Positions 6,419 through 14,568 are shown, counted from the first letter of the stretch. The stretch is DNA of 25,724 nucleotides from CAYGDP01 sp964348665 (GCA_964348665.1 CAYGDP010000035.1:1-25724); one strand, 5' to 3'. Translations and numbers: made by a program. The notes: generated from the sequence alone by a model not told the origin.

Positions 6419-7327
6419 ATGGGAGACCCAAAAGACGGGAAACCGCTTGCACGGTGGAAAAGGCTGCTTATTGGGGGACTTTTTTGTGCAGTATTGATTT
6501 TCGCTGGTGTGACTACAGTCAAGACGCTAACGATTACAGATCCGCTTCCAGAGGAAGCTTGGTTAGCGGATTTTGACCCAGACTTTTCTGCGGGAGTGTA
6601 TTTTTTTGGCACCATCGCATTTGGCGCTGGTTTGCTTACCTATGCGATTTTGTTTTGGACAAATTGCTTGACGTTAAGTTACTCAACAAGAGTTTGGCAG
6701 AAATTGAAATGGCGGTTTTTCATGGCCTATTTCATTGTAACATTGCTCATGTCTCTAGGTTTAGCTGGCTTCGTTTCGGCAGGCACCTCACTACTGTCTG
6801 CCGTAGTCGGCATTCCACACTTTCTCGCGTTTATCGTCCCCGCGGTAGCAGTTACTATCGTCGTTGGATTAGTATCGGTGTGGATTAACATGTGGGCAGC
6901 AGTTGAACGGAAAGTTATCGCCAAACGAATGATTGCCTTTGGTGTGCTACCTGACGAGATTGCGATGGGTATTGACGCGGGCATTTCTAATCCGAAAAAG
7001 AGCAGTTTTAAGAAATTTCCTACACCGATCGAAGACATTGGAAAATTATGGATTGAAAAGGATTGCATCCGGTTTCGCGGGGACAAGGAAGAGTTTCGGA
7101 TCAATCGCAAAGAATTTATCCGCATGGAACGAAGGGCGGATGCTGGGAATGTTAGTTCCATGGCCGGCGCGGTCGATGTGATAATGCATTTCAAGCTTGC
7201 CGACGGTTCGGAACGTCAAGTCCGCCTACATCGCGTAGGTTGCTGGACGTTGCGCAAAACCGCGATCGCCGCCAATGAGTTGGCCGAGAAAATTGAAGAA
7301 TGGCAGAAGGCTTCGTCTTCGGCGTGA
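6419..7327 (+). CDS. Four-helix membrane protein with C-terminal soluble domain
   Basis: The 302-residue product begins 6 bases after the FAD oxidase stop, so it is probably cotranscribed. Likely transmembrane helices are at residues 15-34, 58-80, 99-122 and 134-158. The remaining 140 residues are hydrophilic; the stretch from about 205 to 295 alternates short hydrophobic and polar segments (KLWIEKDCIRFRGD, EFRINRKEFIRME, DVIMHFKLADGSERQVRL) and ends in a helix, a pattern that recalls PH-like beta barrels with a capping helix. That comparison is by eye only. I do not recognise a named family. The codon use is more AT-rich than in the enzymes upstream, like the small membrane gene at 2529. Its role could be to localise or regulate the preceding flavoenzyme, but nothing in the sequence proves it. 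Confidence 0.75.
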   Translation: MGDPKDGKPLARWKRLLIGGLFCAVLIFAGVTTVKTLTITDPLPEEAWLADFDPDFSAGVYFFGTIAFGAGLLTYAILFWTNCLTLSYSTRVWQKLKWRFFMAYFIVTLLMSLGLAGFVSAGTSLLSAVVGIPHFLAFIVPAVAVTIVVGLVSVWINMWAAVERKVIAKRMIAFGVLPDEIAMGIDAGISNPKKSSFKKFPTPIEDIGKLWIEKDCIRFRGDKEEFRINRKEFIRMERRADAGNVSSMAGAVDVIMHFKLADGSERQVRLHRVGCWTLRKTAIAANELAEKIEEWQKASSSA

Positions 7328-7410
7328 TGCGGTCGCCAACTAACCGGGACTCCATTTTCGTCGTTTTTGCGTCGTTCGCGGGAGGCTTCAATCGTCAATT
7401 TTTTCCGGTC

Positions 7411-7449
7411 ATTAAAACGAAACAGGGAATCCATCAATGATTCCCTGTT
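7411..7449 (-). terminator. Rho-independent terminator of the three-repeat protein gene
   Basis: A perfect 11-base stem (7421-7431 pairing with 7439-7449, loop of 7) lies 20 bases after the minus-strand stop. Reading on the minus strand it is followed by TTCGTTTTAAT, a U-rich tail. No T-run follows on the plus strand, so it serves the minus-strand gene. Confidence 0.8.
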
Positions 7450-7468
7450 GCTGGCCGTGATTCCACGG

Positions 7469-8275
7469 CTATTTTGCTTTGGCCTGTTGGGCTTTGGCTG
7501 CACCGTGTTCCATGATCGAGTGAGCGATGAAAACGCCATTGACGTCTTCAAACTTCACGTTCACGTTCATGTCGATTCGCAGATCGGTGAGACTCGCATT
7601 TTGCGAGAGCTCGGTCACGATCTTGCAATCATCGGCAACGTTGAACTTGCGCGTGGCAAGTAATCGTTGGACTGCCAAGGTCCGCGCAGGCACGTCCACT
7701 GCAACGATGTTTCCACTATAGGTTGGATATTGCAGCTCGACTTGATGCGCCAAGAGCACGCCGTTGATGTCCTCGTAGAGGACATGCACGTCTTGACCGA
7801 TTTTCAAGTCTTTGAGCTTGCAATCTTTCCCGCCAGCGGAGAGAAACTTGCAGTTGTCCGCTAACGCGAACTTTTTGTTGACGAACCAGCCTTTGCCGCC
7901 CATTTTGCGTTCTGTCGCATCCAAGGCGTCAATTTTGCCGTTGAAAGTCATGGGGATCTGGTTAATGGAGATCGCCCACAACTCGCCTTTGTTATCTTCG
8001 CGGTAGCTGACTTTTACATCACGCCCGATCTTTAAGTCGTCCAACTTGGCCTCCATATTATAGAAGGTGGACAACTTTGTATCCTCGGTGATGTGGAACG
8101 TCCGAGTCAACACAGCCAGCTTGATCTTTATCGTTTGGTCACTGGAGTCGATGGCGTCGATTGCCCCCGTCGTGTTGGTAAGCGGTTTTTCGCCAATCGA
8201 TGCGGGGATCAAAAGCGCCAGGATCGCTCCTGCGAGCCACAACCCTAACTTTCTCGGAAGTACAACTCGTTTCAT
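7469..8275 (-). CDS. Secreted protein of three tandem beta-rich repeats
   Basis: The 268-residue product has a typical signal peptide (basic n-region MKRVVLPRK, hydrophobic core to about residue 26) and then three homologous units at residues 37-104, 113-179 and 188-254. Each begins G-x-I-x-A-(L/I/V)-D, has a central F-x-(I/L/V)-(T/A)-(E/D)-(D/N)-(T/C)-K, then L-x-D-L-(K/R)-I-(G/D)-x-(D/N)-V-x-V and ends with (D/N)-x-x-G-x-(L/F)-x-A-x-x-(I/V). This resembles the short beta-barrel units of DUF5666-like periplasmic proteins, though I cannot confirm family membership. Repeats 2 and 3 are closer to each other than to repeat 1 and contain paired cysteines. It ends with an Ala/Lys/Gln-rich tail. 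A GGAAGGGGG Shine-Dalgarno and a TATAAT promoter precede it, and a good terminator follows, so it is a single-gene unit. Function unknown. Confidence 0.85.
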   Translation of the reverse strand: MKRVVLPRKLGLWLAGAILALLIPASIGEKPLTNTTGAIDAIDSSDQTIKIKLAVLTRTFHITEDTKLSTFYNMEAKLDDLKIGRDVKVSYREDNKGELWAISINQIPMTFNGKIDALDATERKMGGKGWFVNKKFALADNCKFLSAGGKDCKLKDLKIGQDVHVLYEDINGVLLAHQVELQYPTYSGNIVAVDVPARTLAVQRLLATRKFNVADDCKIVTELSQNASLTDLRIDMNVNVKFEDVNGVFIAHSIMEHGAAKAQQAKAK

Positions 8276-8308
8276 TCTGCACCCCCTTCCGTGTTGTGTT
8301 CCTGCTCA

Positions 8309-8337
8309 ATTATACGCCCGTTTGTAAAAAAATCCAG
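8309..8337 (-). promoter_or_regulatory. Putative promoter of the three-repeat protein gene
   Basis: The minus strand has a perfect -10 TATAAT (8314-8309), giving a leader of about 27 bases that contains the GGAAGGGGG ribosome binding site. The -35 (TGGATT or CTGGAT at 8331-8337) is weak. Confidence 0.5.
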
Positions 8338-8354
8338 TTCTGCAAACTGCAGGC

Positions 8355-8383
8355 TTGCCGTTGCATGATTTTGCCGCTAGACT
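8355..8383 (+). promoter_or_regulatory. Putative promoter of the TIM-barrel epimerase gene
   Basis: TTGCCG (8355-8360) and TAGACT (8378-8383) are separated by 17 bases. Transcription would begin near 8390, leaving a leader of about 13 bases before the ATG at 8403. No convincing Shine-Dalgarno is present in that leader. Confidence 0.4.
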
Positions 8384-8402
8384 TTCACGACAAGAAACGA
8401 CA

Positions 8403-9305
8403 ATGACCCCAGAATTGAATCGGCGTGAGTTTCTACAGGCGGGCACCGCAGCGATGGCAGGCGCGGTGTTTGCCGGCTCAACGATCGCCGCCGAATCAAA
8501 AACACGCGAGATCAAGAAGGCAGTCAACCTTGCCATGGTGGGCGAGGGGAAGACTGTTGCCGACAAATTCAAGCTGCTTAAAGAGCTCGGTTTTGATGGC
8601 GTCGAGCTGAACCGACCGGGTGGATCGCCGATGAAGCAACTGTTGGAGGCGCGCGATGCGACCGGATTGCAAATCTCGAATGTGGTGGATTCCGTTCACT
8701 GGGACAAGACGCTCTCCGACCCGAATCCAGAGGTGCGCGCGAAGGGCTTGAAAGGCTTGGAATCAGCGCTCACTGACGCGAAAGAACTTGGCGCGTCCTC
8801 GGTGTTGTTGGTGCCTGCCGTCGTGAACAAGCAGGTTTCCTACGCCGACGCCTACAAACGGTCGCAGGAAGAAATTCGGAAAGCCGTCCCGCTCGCGAAA
8901 AAACTGGGTGTGCCGATTGCCATCGAAAACGTCTGGAACAATTTTCTCTTGAGTCCGGTCGAGGCGGCGCGATACGTGGACGAGTTCAAAAGCAAATCTG
9001 TTGCGTTCCATTTCGATGTCGGCAACATTATCCACTATGGCTGGCCGGAGCATTGGATTCGCGCGCTGGGAAAACGGATCGTGTGTCTTCACATCAAGGA
9101 ATACAGCCGGGCGAAGAGTGACAAGCAAGGCAAGTGGGCGGGGTTCAGCGCCGAGTTGCTCGATGGCGACAATGATTGGCCCGCGGTCATGAAGGCGTTG
9201 GACGAAATCGGATACAAAGGATGGGGCGTGGCGGAAGTGGGCGGCGGAGACGCCAAGCGCCTCAAAGACATTGCCGAACGAATGGACAAGATTTTTGCGA
9301 GTTAA
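8403..9305 (+). CDS. Tat-exported sugar phosphate isomerase/epimerase-type TIM barrel
   Basis: The 300-residue product belongs to the xylose-isomerase-like TIM-barrel superfamily (AP endonuclease 2 fold), whose members epimerise or isomerise sugars, keto-sugars or inositols with a divalent metal. Landmarks are LLKELGFDGVELNRPGG, PIAIENVWNNFLLSP with the metal-ligand glutamate, and AFHFDVGNIIHYGWPEHWI with the metal-ligand aspartate. The N-terminus is a Tat-type signal (NRREFLQAGTAAMAGAVFAG), so the enzyme should act in the periplasm. I chose the ATG at 8403 because it places the twin arginine about 8 residues from the start; an earlier in-frame ATG at 8355 overlaps the putative promoter. A Gfo/Idh/MocA gene follows after 18 bases, a pairing known from keto-sugar and inositol metabolism. 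The substrate cannot be deduced. Confidence 0.93.
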   Translation: MTPELNRREFLQAGTAAMAGAVFAGSTIAAESKTREIKKAVNLAMVGEGKTVADKFKLLKELGFDGVELNRPGGSPMKQLLEARDATGLQISNVVDSVHWDKTLSDPNPEVRAKGLKGLESALTDAKELGASSVLLVPAVVNKQVSYADAYKRSQEEIRKAVPLAKKLGVPIAIENVWNNFLLSPVEAARYVDEFKSKSVAFHFDVGNIIHYGWPEHWIRALGKRIVCLHIKEYSRAKSDKQGKWAGFSAELLDGDNDWPAVMKALDEIGYKGWGVAEVGGGDAKRLKDIAERMDKIFAS

Positions 9306-9323
9306 CCCAACCTTGGAGCGACC

Positions 9324-10322
9324 ATGACCAAACGATATCGCGTCGGACTAATTGGCTGCGGCGGCATTGCCAATACACATGCCAAAGTCCTCTCCAATCT
9401 CGACCGTGCCCAACTCGTCGCGTTTTGCGATGTCGCCGTGGATCGTGCCACGGTTTTCAATCAGAAATACGGCAATGGTCAAGCGTCCGTCTATGGCGAT
9501 TTTGGAAGGATGTTCGATCGCGAGAAACTCGACATCGTCTATATCTGCCTGCCGCCATTCGCCCATACCAACGAGGTCGAGCAAGCCGCCCAGCGCGGTG
9601 TCCATATTTTTATCGAAAAACCAATCGCGCTTAATCGCGCCGCCGCTGCGCGAATGGTGAAAGCCGTCAAAAAAGGTCGCGTCAAATCCCAAGTTGGTTT
9701 CATGCTCCGTTTTGGCGAGGCCGTCGAGCGAGTCAAGAAACTTATTGACAGCGGCGAAGCCGGCGAGGTCGGCTGGGCAATCGGCACCTATCGCTGCAAC
9801 TCTCTCCATGGGCCCTGGTGGCGCGATAAAAGCAAAAGCGGCGGGCAAGTGGTCGAGCAAATCATACACACGTACGACATTATACGCTACCTTTGTGGCG
9901 AGCCAGTCGCAGCGTTCGGATTTCTCAACAACGTTTTTCATCGGCACGTCAAAGATTATACGGTCGAAGATGTCAGCACCGCGAGCATCCGCTTCAAGAA
10001 TGGCGCGGTCGCTTCCGTCGCGGGCACCAACGGAGCGATTCCCGGCAAATGGCAGGCTGCTTTCTCGATTGTCTGTCGAAATATGACCGTCGAATTTACC
10101 GACTGGAATCACGCGACGATTTATCACACCGATAAAAATCCAGTTGCCACGACGACGATCTCTTCCGACCGCGATGTTGCCCAGGCCGAAACGCTCGATT
10201 TTGTCCATGCGATTGATTCCAATGGCCAGACCCGCACACCGATGAGCGAAGGGGCGCGCACCCTCGACCTCGTCCTTGCTGTTACCGAATCGGGTGAGAC
10301 CGGCAAAATCGTGCGGTTGTGA
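9324..10322 (+). CDS. Gfo/Idh/MocA-family NAD(P)-dependent oxidoreductase
   Basis: The 332-residue protein has the standard two domains of this family. The N-terminal Rossmann fold begins YRVGLIGCGGIANTHAKVL (residues 5-23) and ends at the signature IEKPIAL, with the catalytic-site lysine K99. The C-terminal alpha/beta domain contains GGQVVEQIIHTYDIIRYLCGEP, which supplies the usual histidine and aspartate near the active site. There is no signal peptide, so it is predicted to be cytoplasmic, in contrast to the exported epimerase gene 18 bases upstream. A GGAG Shine-Dalgarno lies 5 bases before the ATG. The two genes probably form an operon closed by the hairpin at 10350. Likely substrates are a sugar, inositol or keto-sugar derivative; the exact one is unknown. 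Confidence 0.95.
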   Translation: MTKRYRVGLIGCGGIANTHAKVLSNLDRAQLVAFCDVAVDRATVFNQKYGNGQASVYGDFGRMFDREKLDIVYICLPPFAHTNEVEQAAQRGVHIFIEKPIALNRAAAARMVKAVKKGRVKSQVGFMLRFGEAVERVKKLIDSGEAGEVGWAIGTYRCNSLHGPWWRDKSKSGGQVVEQIIHTYDIIRYLCGEPVAAFGFLNNVFHRHVKDYTVEDVSTASIRFKNGAVASVAGTNGAIPGKWQAAFSIVCRNMTVEFTDWNHATIYHTDKNPVATTTISSDRDVAQAETLDFVHAIDSNGQTRTPMSEGARTLDLVLAVTESGETGKIVRL

Positions 10323-10349
10323 CAAACCCAAAGCAGTTCAGTAATTTAA

Positions 10350-10368
10350 AAGAGGCGTCTCGCCTCTT
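10350..10368. terminator. GC hairpin between convergent genes, possible bidirectional terminator
   Basis: AAGAGGCG (10350-10357) pairs perfectly with CGCCTCTT (10361-10368) around a 3-base loop. On the minus strand it is followed by TTTAAATTAC, a weak U-tract, about 55 bases after the nucleotidyltransferase stop. On the plus strand it lies 27 bases after the Gfo/Idh/MocA stop but lacks a T-run. It may also belong to a dispersed repeat. Confidence 0.5.
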
Positions 10369-10423
10369 GGACTCGACTGGTAATCAGGACATCCCCTCCG
10401 CTGCGGTGAAAATCGGGAAAAAT

Positions 10424-11062
10424 TCACAACGACAATAACTTCTCGAATTTTTCGGTCAACCCGTATTGTTGCAAGAGGTCGTCGAGTTTTACCCGATTAA
10501 TTTTACTGGAGGCGCTTTCCAAGAGATGAAGGATGTGGGTTTTGTCCTTGGCTCGGTTTACCGTCAATTTCATCGCAATCAAATGTTCGGGTGTGACGAC
10601 GCGAATCTCGCCGTCGGTACGCCCCGCAGATAGCGCTTCCTTTTCGAGTGGAGTGGACGCAGGAACGAATTGGAAATACCATCCAGAAATTACCAAATAA
10701 ATCCCGTCTATCGTCGCGCCGCGATCCACGAAAAAACGATAGGCCGGTCCCAAATCAATCAATCCGTCAGAAGTTGGCAGGATGACAAGCGCATCGGCGT
10801 CTTCTGTGGAGATGGGAGCACCATAATAATTCACCGCGGCGCCGCCGGTAAACGCCCAATCGGACACAATGTTATGCTGACGCGCTTCATTGAGCAAAGA
10901 TGCGAGTTTTAGAAACTCAGCGTCTTTCGCTCCTCCGATGAGCCGGCGGACGACGTTCATTTTCTCGCCGAACGGAATTTCAGCCTCACGAACGCGATCC
11001 GCAAGCTTGGCAGCAGAAATGGTCGCGACCCACTCCTCTTTTGAAGCATAGACGTACTTCAT
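10424..11062 (-). CDS. Nucleotidyltransferase-fold protein (AbiEii-like), orphan
   Basis: The 212-residue product contains the start of a nucleotidyltransferase fold: a helix, then DWAFTGGAAVNYYGAP with the double glycine at residues 73-74, and ISTEDADALVIL with the D88-x-D90 metal-ligand pair. This arrangement is seen in AbiEii/AbiGii-type and related nucleotidyltransferase-like proteins, some of which are toxins. A later VTPEHLIAMKLTVNRAKDKTHI stretch also fits that superfamily. About 60 N-terminal residues precede the fold, rich in charged helix (KEEWVATISAAKLADRVREAE). No adjacent AbiEi-like or other antitoxin gene is present on the same strand. The start has no Shine-Dalgarno but a TTTACA-17-TATAGT promoter ends 8 bases before it. 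The fold is likely; a toxin role is unproven. Confidence 0.8.
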   Translation of the reverse strand: MKYVYASKEEWVATISAAKLADRVREAEIPFGEKMNVVRRLIGGAKDAEFLKLASLLNEARQHNIVSDWAFTGGAAVNYYGAPISTEDADALVILPTSDGLIDLGPAYRFFVDRGATIDGIYLVISGWYFQFVPASTPLEKEALSAGRTDGEIRVVTPEHLIAMKLTVNRAKDKTHILHLLESASSKINRVKLDDLLQQYGLTEKFEKLLSL

Positions 11063-11070
11063 ACGGACTC

Positions 11071-11099
11071 ACTATACTCGGTAAAAAGAGGGGTGTAAA
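11071..11099 (-). promoter_or_regulatory. Putative sigma70 promoter of the nucleotidyltransferase gene
   Basis: TTTACA (11099-11094) and TATAGT (11076-11071) are separated by 17 bases, each matching five of six consensus positions. The predicted start of transcription near 11064 is two bases from the ATG at 11062, implying a leaderless transcript. Confidence 0.6.
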
Positions 11100-11122
11100 G
11101 TATTCGCCCTTCCAACAGTTGC

Positions 11123-11152
11123 TTGACCGACAGGCGTCGCCGCGCGTATTCT
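11123..11152 (+). promoter_or_regulatory. Putative sigma70 promoter of the PVC haem protein gene
   Basis: TTGACC (11123-11128) and TATTCT (11147-11152) are separated by 18 bases. Transcription would start at about 11159, exactly at an in-frame GTG directly followed by the ATG at 11162. No Shine-Dalgarno is present, so a leaderless mRNA is predicted. Confidence 0.5.
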
Positions 11153-11161
11153 TTCGCCGTG

Positions 11162-14100
11162 ATGCGGCGCTTCCTCTTTTTTCTCTTCCTGATGGCTGGT
11201 TGTGGTGCGTACTCGCAGGATTTGGTTGCCAAGACGGAGCACCTCTCGCCGGTGGATGAGGCGAAAAAGTTTCGATTGCCGCCGGGATTCGAAGCGCAAT
11301 TGGTCGCCGCCGAACCCGATATTCATAAACCAATGAATCTCGCGTTCGACGCGCGTGGACGGTTGTGGGTCACCGATACGGTCGAATATCCGTTTACCGC
11401 GAAAGCTGGACAACCCACGCGCGACACGCTGAAAATCCTGTCTGATTTCGACGAGAACGGTCGCTCACGGAAAATTACCACGTTTGCCGATAATCTGAAC
11501 ATTCCGATTGGTGTGTTGCCGCTTGGCACTGGCGATCGCGCGTTGGTCTTCAGCATCCCGAATATCTGGCGCATGACCGACACCGACAACGATGGCATTG
11601 CCGATCAGCGCGAGGTCGCCTTGGGAAGCATCGGTCAGCGTGACACCCATGGGCTTACCAATGGGTTCACACTCGGGTTCGATGGTTGGGTTTACGCCTG
11701 CCACGGGTACGCGAACGATTCGACGTTGAAAGCGTCCGATGGATCGCAAATCAAGATCAACTCTGGCAATACCTACCGATTCCGTTCTGATGGTTCTCGC
11801 GTCGAGCAATGGACTCATGGCCAGGTGAATCCCTTTGGACTATCTCTCGATTCGTTTGGCAATCTTTTCAGCGCCGATTGCCACAGCAAACCGATTTATA
11901 TGCTCCTGCGCGGAGCGTTCTATCCAAGTTTTGGCAAGCCGGACGATGGACTCGGATTCGCTCCGGAAATGTGCGCGCATGATCATGGTTCCACGGGCAT
12001 TGCTGGGATCTGTGTTTACGAAGCCGACCAATTTCCGGCTACCTATCGCGGCACGGCGTTCCTAGGCAACGTCATGACCAGCCGCATCAATCACGACCGA
12101 ATCGAGTGGCGCGGCAGTTCGCCGCGCGCCGTCGAACAACCCGATTTCCTCGTCAGCGATGATCCCTGGTTCCGTCCCGTGGACTTTGAGCTAGGTCCCG
12201 ATGGCGCACTCTACGTCGCCGATTTTTATAATCGGATCATTGGCCATTACGAGGTGGATTTGAAACATCCCGGCCGCGACCGCACCAGCGGCCGCATCTG
12301 GCGGATCGTGTATCGAGGCGTAGACGGAAAACAACCGCCTCCGTCGCCGCCGAAAGATCTTACCAAAGCGAGCATCACCGATCTTGTGGAAAATCTTGCC
12401 GATGCCAACCTAATTGTTCGAATGTTCGCCACGCATCAGCTTGTCGGGCGAGGTGCGCCGGCTGCAAAGGCAGTCTTGGCAATGCTAAAAAACAAATCGT
12501 CTCCGACCCAGCGCGCTCACGCCCTCTGGATTCTCGAGAGGCTCAATGCTCTAGACAATGAAACTCTGATCGTGGCGACGAAGGATGACAGCGCGCTCGT
12601 TCGCGTCCACGCGTTCCGTGTCATTGGCGAGCGATCTGTGATTCACACCGATACGCGTGTTCGCCAAAACCCCCCGATTTACGACGAGAAACTCCGCGCA
12701 TTGGCGGCTGCCGCCCAGATGGATTCCGATCCGACTGTACGACGCGTCGCGGCTGATGCAATCGGGACGCACCCTGACGCCGCGAATGTTCGTCCATTGC
12801 TTGGTCAATTTCATTCGGTCGGCGCCGACGATTTACAATTGCGTCATGCAATCCGGATGTCGCTGCGAAATCAACTGACCACCGAGAAAGCGTTTTCCGA
12901 TGCGACTCTGCTTGTTGCCGAACGCGATGCGGCATTGCTAGCCGACCTTGCTCTGGCTGTTCCCACGGCAAAATCAGCGGCCTATCTTTCGGCGTTTCTT
13001 GAGCGTCACGGTGCATCGGCGCAAGATTGGGCTCGGTTTTCACGGCATATTGCGCGTTATGGTGACAACGAACAACCAGCTGCGATCGGTAAACTTGCTC
13101 GCGCCAAGTTTGCGAATTCGATTGTGCAGCAGCGTGAGATCATCAAAGCGCTACAGCAAGGACTCCAGGAGCGAGGAGCACCAGCGAGTCAGGCCATTGT
13201 GGATTGGGCGACGGATATCATCTCACAATCCATCTCGGTGATCCAAGCTCAAGCGACTTCTTGGTCACATACCGCTCACCCGGATCGTCCGGCGGCGGCC
13301 GCAAGTCCTTGGGGGATGCAGGTGCGTCGGTGTGCGGATGGACAAGACGCCCGTGTCTTGAGCAGTTTTCCGAAGGGAGAAACTCTGACCGGTGTTTTGC
13401 GATCCACATCTTTTCCTGCGCCCGCGCAGTTCAGTTTTTACATCTGCGGCCACAACGGCTATCCCGCACAACCCGATCACGGTAAGAATCGAATCCGCCT
13501 TCGCGAATCAGCCACCCAATCGGTTCTGTCGGAAGCCACTCCGCCCCGAAATGATACGGCGCAGAAAGTTACGTGGGATTTGCGCGCGCACAATGGCAAA
13601 CAAGTTTATCTCGAAATCGTGGACGGCGATGACGCCCCGGCGTATGCGTGGTTAGCGGTCGGCCGGTTTGATCCGCCTGTCGTGCCGTTGCTGGACTCGG
13701 ACAAGGGACAGCGCGATGAACAACTTGCCGCGGTCGAAATGATTGGCTCAATGCGATTGACCAAACTTGAACCGCAATTGGTCCGGTTGTTCGATTCGCA
13801 GGATGACGAATTGATTGCGGCATCAGCAAACGCGCTCGCGGTGCTGAATACGGATAATGCGCGTGCGGCTCTCGCTGGAGCATTCTTGATCGCCTCCGAT
13901 CGACAGCAACGAAGTCTGGCGCTCGCGCTGTCCAGTACAAAACAGGGAGCAACAGTTTTACTGGACGTAATCCAGGAAGGCAAAGCGTCCGCTCGACTCC
14001 TGCAAGACCAGGTCATCAACGAGCGGCTGGCCGCATCCAAGCCCGCGAATCTGAAACGCCGGATTGAAACTCTGACAAAAGATTTGCCGGCTGCCGACGC

Positions 14101-14563
14101 GACTTTGGCAAAGGCGCTCGACCAGCGCCGGACCGGGTTTGCGACCGTGAAACCGGATGCAGTGGGAGGGGCTGCGGTTTTTGAGAAGCATTGCGCGGGA
14201 TGCCATTCGATTGGGGGCAAAGGGCAGAAATTCGCGCCGCAACTCGACGGAATCGGCATCCGTGGCGCGGAGCGATTGATGGAAGACATACTCGATCCGA
14301 ACCGGAACGTGGATGCAGCATTTCGAACATCGATTTTGAAATTGAAAGACGGGAGGGTCTTATCGGGTTTGGTATTACGAGAAGAAGGCGAGACAGCGGT
14401 AATGCTCAATGATGAACGTCAGGAAGAGCGCGTACCGAAGGGAAACATCGAGCTCCAACAACAATCACAACTCTCGCCCATGCCCGCGAATTTCTACGAA
14501 CAGCTATCCGAATCAGATTTCTTCCGTCTAGTGACGTATTTGCTTCAGCAAAAGGCGCAGTAG
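11162..14563 (+). CDS. PVC-type membrane-bound dehydrogenase / HEAT / haem-binding protein
   Basis: This 1133-residue exported protein has the multi-domain plan typical of PVC bacteria. After a signal sequence (MRRFLFFLFLMAGCGAYS, also close to a lipobox at MAGC) comes a six-bladed-propeller dehydrogenase-like domain to about residue 390 (FRLPPGFEAQLVAAEPDI, FDARGRLWVTD, ending with GRDRTSGRIWRIVYRG). HEAT-like repeats follow to about 700, interrupted at about 713-836 by a beta-rich module (SSFPKGETLTGVLRSTSF ... YAWLAVGRFDPP), then more HEAT repeats. The C-terminus from about 1000 is the PVC haem-binding domain with C1011-AG-C1014-H. The family is thought to couple oxidation of an extracytoplasmic substrate to cytochrome electron flow; the substrate is unknown. 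I prefer the ATG at 11162 to the longer frame because the earlier codons overlap the promoter. It stands alone, with a convergent HAD gene 5 bases downstream. Confidence 0.95.
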   Translation: MRRFLFFLFLMAGCGAYSQDLVAKTEHLSPVDEAKKFRLPPGFEAQLVAAEPDIHKPMNLAFDARGRLWVTDTVEYPFTAKAGQPTRDTLKILSDFDENGRSRKITTFADNLNIPIGVLPLGTGDRALVFSIPNIWRMTDTDNDGIADQREVALGSIGQRDTHGLTNGFTLGFDGWVYACHGYANDSTLKASDGSQIKINSGNTYRFRSDGSRVEQWTHGQVNPFGLSLDSFGNLFSADCHSKPIYMLLRGAFYPSFGKPDDGLGFAPEMCAHDHGSTGIAGICVYEADQFPATYRGTAFLGNVMTSRINHDRIEWRGSSPRAVEQPDFLVSDDPWFRPVDFELGPDGALYVADFYNRIIGHYEVDLKHPGRDRTSGRIWRIVYRGVDGKQPPPSPPKDLTKASITDLVENLADANLIVRMFATHQLVGRGAPAAKAVLAMLKNKSSPTQRAHALWILERLNALDNETLIVATKDDSALVRVHAFRVIGERSVIHTDTRVRQNPPIYDEKLRALAAAAQMDSDPTVRRVAADAIGTHPDAANVRPLLGQFHSVGADDLQLRHAIRMSLRNQLTTEKAFSDATLLVAERDAALLADLALAVPTAKSAAYLSAFLERHGASAQDWARFSRHIARYGDNEQPAAIGKLARAKFANSIVQQREIIKALQQGLQERGAPASQAIVDWATDIISQSISVIQAQATSWSHTAHPDRPAAAASPWGMQVRRCADGQDARVLSSFPKGETLTGVLRSTSFPAPAQFSFYICGHNGYPAQPDHGKNRIRLRESATQSVLSEATPPRNDTAQKVTWDLRAHNGKQVYLEIVDGDDAPAYAWLAVGRFDPPVVPLLDSDKGQRDEQLAAVEMIGSMRLTKLEPQLVRLFDSQDDELIAASANALAVLNTDNARAALAGAFLIASDRQQRSLALALSSTKQGATVLLDVIQEGKASARLLQDQVINERLAASKPANLKRRIETLTKDLPAADATLAKALDQRRTGFATVKPDAVGGAAVFEKHCAGCHSIGGKGQKFAPQLDGIGIRGAERLMEDILDPNRNVDAAFRTSILKLKDGRVLSGLVLREEGETAVMLNDERQEERVPKGNIELQQQSQLSPMPANFYEQLSESDFFRLVTYLLQQKAQ

Positions 14564-14568
14564 GTTTT

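Noticed and set aside
10424..11062. Complete AbiE-type toxin-antitoxin module
   Set aside because: Only the nucleotidyltransferase-like protein is present; there is no adjacent AbiEi-like gene on the same strand.
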